Positions 57,914 to 64,000 of a stretch of DNA of 64,000 nucleotides are shown here, piece by piece. The notes under the pieces were generated by a model. That model saw nothing but the letters and a program-made list of their open reading frames with translations, did not search any database and had not been told where the DNA came from. Numbering within the stretch: the first letter of the stretch is position 1; every line of letters begins with the position of its first letter. The stretch is from NCBI GenBank assembly GCA_033807775.1, contig CM066324.1:132423501-132487500 (forward strand), read 5' to 3'. The position numbers were made by a program, and so were the translations under genes. Source of the stretch: Saussurea involucrata. Taxonomy: Eukaryota > Streptophyta > Magnoliopsida > Asterales > Asteraceae.

Positions 57914-60667
57914 ATGGAGTTTGTGGATGAGCACAATGAAATAGCCATGCTTCAGAAGCCGAAACAAGCTGCGGGATTCCACGATATTGTCGATTTTCTA
58001 AAATCCTCGCACATCTCCTATGCACTCACGGTGAGCCCAACAATCTATATCGAACATCAGAAACAATTTTGGGAGAATGCCACTGTTAGTGTTGAAGAAG
58101 GGCAGAAAACCATTCGAACAAGGGTTTGTGATAAACCCTTGAAAGTCACTGAAGAGGTTATTCGCATCTCCCTTCAGTTGAATGATGCTTCAGGTATATC
58201 TTCTATTCCTAATGAAGAACTCTTTTCTACTTTACAAAGAATGGGGTATGAAGGTCCCATTGGTGTTTTTAAATTCTACAAGTCAAAATTTTTCAACCAA
58301 TGGAGATTTCTTGTTCATACCCTGATGCACTGTATTTCCAAGAAAACTACTGGATGGAGTGAGTTCAGCAGTCCCATTGCATATGCCTTGGTCTGCTTAT
58401 CCACTGCCAGAAAGTACAATTTCTCAGCAATGATCTTTAATGATCTTGTATCAAACTTGGAATCCAAAAAGACCTTTTTCATGTATCCAAGGTTTGTGCA
58501 AGAAGTTCTTAACAAGGAGTTGATGGACTTACCTCAGTTCACTGAGGTATATGTACCCAAATCCCCTAAAGGGAAGGTTTTTTCAAATATGAAAAGACTT
58601 CCTAGGGACTCGGAAGGAGTTGACACACCATTGTTCTCTACAATGATGGTTGTGTCCCACCCCTCTGAAGGTATGGCATCAGGATCAAGGCCCTCATTAG
58701 ATCAACCCACTGATGACCAATCCCAACCTTCCATCTCAAAAGACATCCCACAGTCCATTCTTGAACAGCCCACTCCCACAATCACCAAAAGGTTTCAAAG
58801 AAGAAAGGTGCACAAGGTTCCTTCCCTTGTTGTACCTACTCAAAGCCCTACGCCTTTAAGCCCTCAATTGGAGCATTCTCCAATTGAGAATATCAACAGG
58901 GAAACCACAGGGGTGTCTCCCAACCTCAAGAAGGTGGTCTCTAAGGAGAAGGATGACCATATGGGTGCTAAGGCTGCCACTACTTCTGCTAGCACAGAGA
59001 AGGACAGTGGTAACATAAATAAGACCTTCCCCATGGCAACTCTAAATGAGAAATCATTAGGAGGACCCAGGTGCCAAGAAACCAAGGGGGCAGGTAGTGC
59101 TTCTGCTAGGCAGAAGGCTTCTGCTGAAACTTCCAAGGATCCTTTAAAGAAGGTAAATACTTCTAAACAAGGTGAGGATAGATATAACTATGAGGAATTG
59201 ATGGAAACCTTAGGGAATATCAACTTGGATGTCATGGCACAAAAGAAAGAGATTGAGCAACTTAAGACTGTGGTCACCTACCAACAGTCTCAAATTGAGA
59301 AGCTCAAAAAGATGGTCACCAAGTTGCTGAACAAAAAGAAAAAGGCAAGGTTTGTGCTAAGAAGGAGAACCTCAACTGATGATGCTCCCAAAAAGGGGGA
59401 GTCAGAGTCAGAAGCAGAACTGAAACTGAAGGGTCCACAAATTGAGGGGGAGACTGCTCACATAGAGACTGAGATGGAAATGGACTATGCACAGTTTAAG
59501 GGGGAGTCCAGTGAGACAGAAAAGGGGGAAGAGTGTGTTAAAGAAACCAAAGCAGCAGAAACCACAGCAGCAGAAACCACAGCAGCAGAAACCACAGCAG
59601 CAGAAACTGTTAATGCTGCTGAGTTTGAACAAGCAGCAGAAACAGTTAATGCTGCTGAAGGCCAAACAGTCAAAGCAGCAGAAACTGAGCAGGAAGCAGT
59701 AACTACATCTCAAGCTGAAATAGATGAAGAAATTTACTGGATTGTAAAGAACTGTATTGAAGCAGCATCACTACATGTACTAAGAGAAGCAGTAACAGCC
59801 ATAGCAGCAGAAATGGTTATTGCTGCTGAAAAACTTAAAGCAGCTGAACCAACTCCTGAGGCTGTCAAAACTCTTAAAAGAACCAAGATGATGTCCAAGA
59901 AAAGACCAAGAACCCAGCCCATAACTTCAAAGAAGAAAAATGAAAAGAAGCCAAGGGTGGAGTCATCTGCAGAAGAGGCCCAGGAGGAAACAGTGAAATC
60001 TGATGGAAAAGTTGCTGAAGAAGAAGTGGCAACTCCATCAGGGCAATCAGGCAATGTGCAATCACAAACGGATGCCCAATGTGACTTGTACATTACTAGT
60101 GTTGACTCTAACCCAATTCCACTTCAGGCTGAACCAATATCATCTAAGGCTCCTGAAATCATCTTTTGGGACACTTTGAAAGATGGTAGAAAGGAGTTCA
60201 TTAGGATAAAAAGAGCTGATGGAAAATTTGAAGTATTTTCTACTTGGGGAAAAATTGTCAGAACTTGCTCAAGATCAGACTTAGAAGAGATGTTCAAAGT
60301 TGGGATGAAGATATATGGAAACATGCTGACTGAGCCAGGGATGTCAATTTCTAAAATGGTACTTGAATTCTTGTGCCAAATGTTCAAACCTGAAGCAGTT
60401 CAGCATAGGTTAAACACACAGTTTCAAGTCATTACCAACTGGATGCTCTATGAAAACTGTGGAGTATATGTCATCTCCCTTGACTCTGCAACTCAAGAAT
60501 ACTATCTTGTAGATGAAATATACAATCACAGCATGAAGAGGCTGCAAGGAATGTTACACACTAAGCTGACCTGCAACAAGGATTCAGCAATGGGTAGATT
60601 CTTGGTAAAGAGGATTCTCAATCAGAGTCTAGGCCTAAGTCCTAATCTGTGTGTACATGATGACTAA
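57914..60667 (+). CDS. Copia third ORF (Sirevirus ORF3, envelope-like position; 917 aa)
   Basis: Begins MEFVDEHNEIAMLQKPKQA. Residues about 20-225 form a conserved domain known only from third ORFs and gag-like proteins of plant Copia elements (DFLKSSHISYALTVSPTIY, FKFYKSKFFNQWRFLVHT, PIAYALVCLSTARKYNFS). Then come a Pro/Ser/Thr-rich stretch, a coiled coil (about 435-480), and an Ala/Glu/Thr low-complexity part with AAETT repeats coded by CAGCAG and GTTAATGCTGCT words. The C-terminal 170 residues look globular. I see no signal peptide and no obvious membrane segment, so an envelope function is not supported by the sequence; the role is unknown. Open from end to end. Confidence 0.85.
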   Translation: MEFVDEHNEIAMLQKPKQAAGFHDIVDFLKSSHISYALTVSPTIYIEHQKQFWENATVSVEEGQKTIRTRVCDKPLKVTEEVIRISLQLNDASGISSIPNEELFSTLQRMGYEGPIGVFKFYKSKFFNQWRFLVHTLMHCISKKTTGWSEFSSPIAYALVCLSTARKYNFSAMIFNDLVSNLESKKTFFMYPRFVQEVLNKELMDLPQFTEVYVPKSPKGKVFSNMKRLPRDSEGVDTPLFSTMMVVSHPSEGMASGSRPSLDQPTDDQSQPSISKDIPQSILEQPTPTITKRFQRRKVHKVPSLVVPTQSPTPLSPQLEHSPIENINRETTGVSPNLKKVVSKEKDDHMGAKAATTSASTEKDSGNINKTFPMATLNEKSLGGPRCQETKGAGSASARQKASAETSKDPLKKVNTSKQGEDRYNYEELMETLGNINLDVMAQKKEIEQLKTVVTYQQSQIEKLKKMVTKLLNKKKKARFVLRRRTSTDDAPKKGESESEAELKLKGPQIEGETAHIETEMEMDYAQFKGESSETEKGEECVKETKAAETTAAETTAAETTAAETVNAAEFEQAAETVNAAEGQTVKAAETEQEAVTTSQAEIDEEIYWIVKNCIEAASLHVLREAVTAIAAEMVIAAEKLKAAEPTPEAVKTLKRTKMMSKKRPRTQPITSKKKNEKKPRVESSAEEAQEETVKSDGKVAEEEVATPSGQSGNVQSQTDAQCDLYITSVDSNPIPLQAEPISSKAPEIIFWDTLKDGRKEFIRIKRADGKFEVFSTWGKIVRTCSRSDLEEMFKVGMKIYGNMLTEPGMSISKMVLEFLCQMFKPEAVQHRLNTQFQVITNWMLYENCGVYVISLDSATQEYYLVDEIYNHSMKRLQGMLHTKLTCNKDSAMGRFLVKRILNQSLGLSPNLCVHDD

Positions 60668-60717
60668 GTTTTGGAAGCATCATCTGAAGAACTTGACTTC
60701 TTTTCCTAAAAGTCAAG

Positions 60718-60729
60718 TTAGGGGGAGAT
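60718..60729 (+). other. Polypurine tract of the Copia element
   Basis: TTAGGGGGAGAT directly before the right LTR, the typical plus-strand primer of plant Copia elements. Confidence 0.88.
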
Positions 60730-61434
60730 TGTTGGGAACTGAAGATATGCTAAGTATGGTTAGTACTGCTAAGTCTTCATTACTACTGCCAGTTCTTCGT
60801 TACTACTGCTGGGCAAGGTTACTGCTGCTAGATGAAGTTAATGCTGCTAGATGAAGTTAGTGCTGCTAGACCAAATTACTACTGCTTGAAGACTGTGAAG
60901 ATTAATACTGCTGAAGGTTGTTAATGCTGCTGAGCCAAATCATCATTAATACTGCTGAAGGTTGTTAATGCTGCTGAGCCAAATCATCATTAATACTGCT
61001 GAGTTGATAAGTTTGGTATGCGATACTTTTGGAGACAAAGAAGGAATTGATCAAGATATGTTTAACGAAGATTCAGAAGATCAATTTACTTTTTATGGTT
61101 ATCTTGTAATTACTTTTGTATAAATAGTATTGATAGATAGCTATTAGTATATACGAAAAAAAAAAGATAGATAATATACAGAATTCGATATTCAAGAGTG
61201 AATTAACCTCAAGATCATAGATCCTATTTCTAGAGAAGTAGAAATCGTCTTGTTGAGCCTGTTCAACAAGATTGAGGTTTTGGTGTAAAACTTGTGAGTT
61301 ATAACTGTTTGATATATATACAGTTTATTGAATTTCTATTGATTGTTCTTTAATTGATTTAGAGTTCTATTCCGCAAGATTCTCTAAATTCTGTTTCTAA
61401 GAAGTTTAATTCTTGTTAAGAATCGATCCTGACA
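60730..61434 (+). repeat. 3' LTR of the Copia element
   Basis: 705 bp. Against the 5' LTR I see one substitution (ACTGCTGAAGG here, ACTACTGAAGG there, near 50673) and an A run shorter by two or three bases. Confidence 0.95.
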
Positions 61435-61899
61435 CAAGATGACTTAGGAATTGTTAAATTAATTTCTTTTAAGTTTGTACCTGGACTCGTAGATTTTAAA
61501 ATGTACTTAAAGTTATTTGATTCTTTATACTTCAATCCTGCTTTTGGAGTCTTAATAAATCTAGTTTTCCCCTAAGAACCCGTAAACTTTTATCACTCAA
61601 CATTTACTTTAGGCATTTTGCTTCATCTTCCCCATCGCTATAAGCTATTATATTTTTTAAAGATGCCATCATCATCTTGTAATAAGTTGCATTAACATAC
61701 AACCATTTCCAGGAAAGCTACATATAAAAAGGTGAGTGTTTTAGGCTCCTATGAAAATAAAGAGAACTTCAATGGTTTTTATTGGTCAAGAATGAACTTG
61801 ATCTGCCTATAAAAGTAATAACAAACGAAGAAACATAAAAGCTAAAAAAATTGATAATCTGACTGAATGTTTTACTTGTTTTTTTAGGTATGGTCATAC
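61435..61899. other. Flank of the Copia element, no gene seen
   Basis: AT-rich, probably intron or downstream sequence of the EMC1-like gene; no exon recognised. Confidence 0.5.
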
Positions 61900-62264
61900 C
61901 CTTCAGTTGTGAAATCCCTTGTCCAAAGAATCTCCCCATCAATGCTGGAAATGGCATAAAGACATGCACCACCATAAACAAAAATCGGACTGTCCAGATC
62001 AACCTTCAAGTTGGCCTGCAGAGACTCACAATATCATCATTTCAAGACAATATATTGTAGAACTGAGTACAAAAATGAATAATGTACATTGTTAATAATA
62101 TACAATATTAACAATCTTAATGTTATTAAGCGCGTTACTCACCGGAACTGTTAATAATGCCTTTGAGGACTTTGACCCTGATAGAAAAGATTCCCACACC
62201 ATCTGCCCATCAGGAAGGTTCCAAGCTCTTAATATACTCCCCTCTGATGATAGTGTAATAACAT
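61900..62264 (-). CDS. EMC1: ER membrane protein complex subunit 1 (EMC1), two exons, partial
   Basis: Minus-strand exons 62143-62264 and 61900-62015 have good splice sites and compatible phases (the first starts inside a codon, joins VP to AN in phase 0). They encode VITLSSEGSILRAWNLPDGQ...LLTVP and ANLKVDLDSPIFVYGG...SSIDGEILWTRDF, the N-terminal luminal beta-propeller of plant EMC1 (roughly residues 95-175 of about 980). EMC inserts and chaperones membrane proteins in the ER. Exons before and after are not visible: upstream sequence runs into a gap, and downstream lies the Copia element. Whether this is a live gene with long introns or a fragment cannot be told. Confidence 0.75.
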
Positions 62265-63056
62265 CTGAGAAATCAGAAAAGATACTTTAGCAATCGATCA
62301 TCATTTAAGTACATTTTAAAACTGAGGGGTATAATATTCACAGCTTCTTGAACTTGAGTTAATTTATTGTTGTAGTAAGTAACCATACACATACAGGTGC
62401 AGTAAGCAACCTGCTATCTTAAGAATAAGAAATCAATCTATTATACAATAATCAAATACATCTTGAACAACGGTACCTTTAAAGGGGAGACATTCTTCTT
62501 CGTTCTTGTTACAAAAGAATGGACACCTCTCATTGCAATCGGTCACCCATTTAGAAAGTTAATATGAGAGAAAAATGCATTACTATGTGTCATAACTTGA
62601 TCATAGCACACAGTACACCCTAGTTGGGACCTTTCATTCAAGTAACCACCATAACTTTAGATTTAGCAAGTCAAAAATCAAGAAATATGACAGTTTGATA
62701 GTATTATGAAGTGATAGAGATTACAAGATATCATCACATTTGATCTAGACAATATATCATGGAGGCATTTCATCGAACACTTGCTTTGCATATTAAATTA
62801 TTACATATGATCTGCTCCAAATTGAATATAACCTCCAAACCAATCAATTATACACACAAATTATACTTCTTCAATTTAATATATGGCAGAACAGAACAAA
62901 GAAATGCAGCCGAGTTCAAAATATGTTTCAAATGAAAAAAGAAAATCTAATTTAAAATGAAAGATCTTGTATACAATGATCATTAATTATTCTTGCAAAG
63001 AAACATTTAAAGGAAAGAACAACCGAGAAACTAAGTGATAATCTTACGATTAATAT
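62265..63056. other. Intron or intergenic sequence, nothing recognised
   Basis: AT-rich. I looked for the EMC1 exon that should precede 62264 (codons for the FWRHVLG region) and did not find it. Confidence 0.4.
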
Positions 63057-63200
63057 CTTCTATATCACCTTCAACGACATTGGCAATCACGTGCCCTGTT
63101 CTAGGATCTTAGCTTGGAAAAGTTTTCCCTTTTGTCCGTCAATAATCCAAAATACCTTGTGCATATCGTCATAAAAGTCGTAGATGAACCTTAGACACTA
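63057..63200 (-). other. Exon-like segment, unrecognised
   Basis: On the minus strand a frame reads FIYDFYDDMHKVFWIIDGQK and then, after a shift of frame near 63108, DPRTGHVIANVVEGDIEDIN, followed by a good donor GTAAGAT at 63049-63055. Codon use and the donor look genuine, but the shift breaks it. I cannot name the family. Confidence 0.3.
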
Positions 63201-63500
63201 ACCATGTGCTGATACTTGATCCACCTTCAAATATAACCACCAATTTGCATTATAAGTTTAGTGTCTGTACCACAAAATCAAAGTCAAAATTGAAATTAAA
63301 AACCAAATTTTAATCAAGCGAGCGAAAAAACGAACAACAATTAGTGAAATTAACGACGTAGCCGGTAAAATCACCACATAAGAACACTTGATTGCCTCCT
63401 TGAGACCAACCGAAGTGGGCATGAACCATCGTTTCTGCAAAATCAGCTTGAAGAACCGAACTGAGGGGAGGAGGAGAGGAGCCGGACGTGGAGAACTCGA

Positions 63501-64000
63501 NNNNNNNNNNNNNNNNNNNNNNNNNNNNNNNNNNNNNNNNNNNNNNNNNNNNNNNNNNNNNNNNNNNNNNNNNNNNNNNNNNNNNNNNNNNNNNNNNNNN
63601 NNNNNNNNNNNNNNNNNNNNNNNNNNNNNNNNNNNNNNNNNNNNNNNNNNNNNNNNNNNNNNNNNNNNNNNNNNNNNNNNNNNNNNNNNNNNNNNNNNNN
63701 NNNNNNNNNNNNNNNNNNNNNNNNNNNNNNNNNNNNNNNNNNNNNNNNNNNNNNNNNNNNNNNNNNNNNNNNNNNNNNNNNNNNNNNNNNNNNNNNNNNN
63801 NNNNNNNNNNNNNNNNNNNNNNNNNNNNNNNNNNNNNNNNNNNNNNNNNNNNNNNNNNNNNNNNNNNNNNNNNNNNNNNNNNNNNNNNNNNNNNNNNNNN
63901 NNNNNNNNNNNNNNNNNNNNNNNNNNNNNNNNNNNNNNNNNNNNNNNNNNNNNNNNNNNNNNNNNNNNNNNNNNNNNNNNNNNNNNNNNNNNNNNNNNNN
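63501..64000. other. Assembly gap (500 N) to the window end
   Basis: Exactly 500 N. Confidence 0.95.

Larger units (their letters stand above)
50430..61434 (+). mobile_element. Copia LTR retrotransposon, Sirevirus-like, apparently intact (11.0 kb)
   Basis: LTRs of 707 and 705 bp (TGTTGGG...CTGACA) are flanked by the target duplication CAAGA (50425-50429, 61435-61439). An initiator Met tRNA primer site follows the left LTR and a polypurine tract precedes the right LTR. The gene order protease, integrase, RT, RNase H places it in Ty1/Copia; the large gag with two zinc knuckles and the long extra ORF after pol fit the Sirevirus group. All three ORFs are open. By eye the LTRs differ by one substitution and the length of an A run, so insertion was very recent. 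Confidence 0.96.

Noticed and set aside
57914..60667. Calling Copia ORF3 an envelope gene
   Set aside because: Neither a signal peptide nor a membrane segment is evident; only its position after pol resembles env.

Overview
The window is nuclear DNA of a flowering plant. The genes have introns, intergenic DNA is AT-rich and packed with transposons, and three scaffold gaps of exactly 500 N are present (12501-13000, 44001-44500, 63501-64000). Several element families, namely a Sirevirus-type Copia with a long third ORF, a MULE with a PB1-like accessory gene, and Gypsy LTRs with TCCGGA repeats, fit a eudicot and probably Asteraceae. That assignment is inference.

Layout. 37-8121: a complete-length but dead Ty3/Gypsy chromovirus on the minus strand, with two 1534-bp LTRs and target duplication TACGG. 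8.8-37 kb: a tandem array of germin-like protein (GLP) genes on the minus strand. The repeating unit holds an A-type GLP, a plastid rpl22 fragment and a B-type GLP. Four units can be traced (about 8.8-13.3, 13.4-22.6, 22.6-31.7 and 31.7-37 kb); units 1 to 3 are spaced 9.12-9.19 kb apart. Four A genes and one B gene are complete (two exons, 215 aa). The B genes of units 1 and 2 have lost exon 1 at a junction with an LTR. The B gene of unit 0 is predicted to lie inside the first N gap. Units 1 and 2 also carry a 2.1-kb solo LTR, a relic of a third GLP (C) and small elements.

38334-43855: a MULE DNA transposon with 330-bp terminal inverted repeats and a 9-bp target duplication. It carries a mudrA-like transposase gene with two frameshifts, a spliced PB1-like gene with one stop, and a convergent coiled-coil gene read from the opposite end. 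44.5-48.1 kb: the end of a hAT-like element, an inverted copy of the GLP-C segment that preserves the empty site of the solo LTR, a LINE 3' fragment and truncated LTRs.

50430-61434: an 11-kb Copia (Sirevirus-like) element with almost identical LTRs, target duplication CAAGA, and intact gag, pol and third ORF. A degenerate GTTAATACTGCT motif runs through its LTRs, gag, the pol-ORF3 spacer and ORF3. The spacer array is followed by a TATA box and a plant-like 5' leader. 61.9-62.3 kb: two exons of a gene for ER membrane protein complex subunit 1 on the minus strand. The last 500 bases are N.

The only host genes that look functional are the GLPs (secreted cupins); most other coding sequence belongs to transposable elements.
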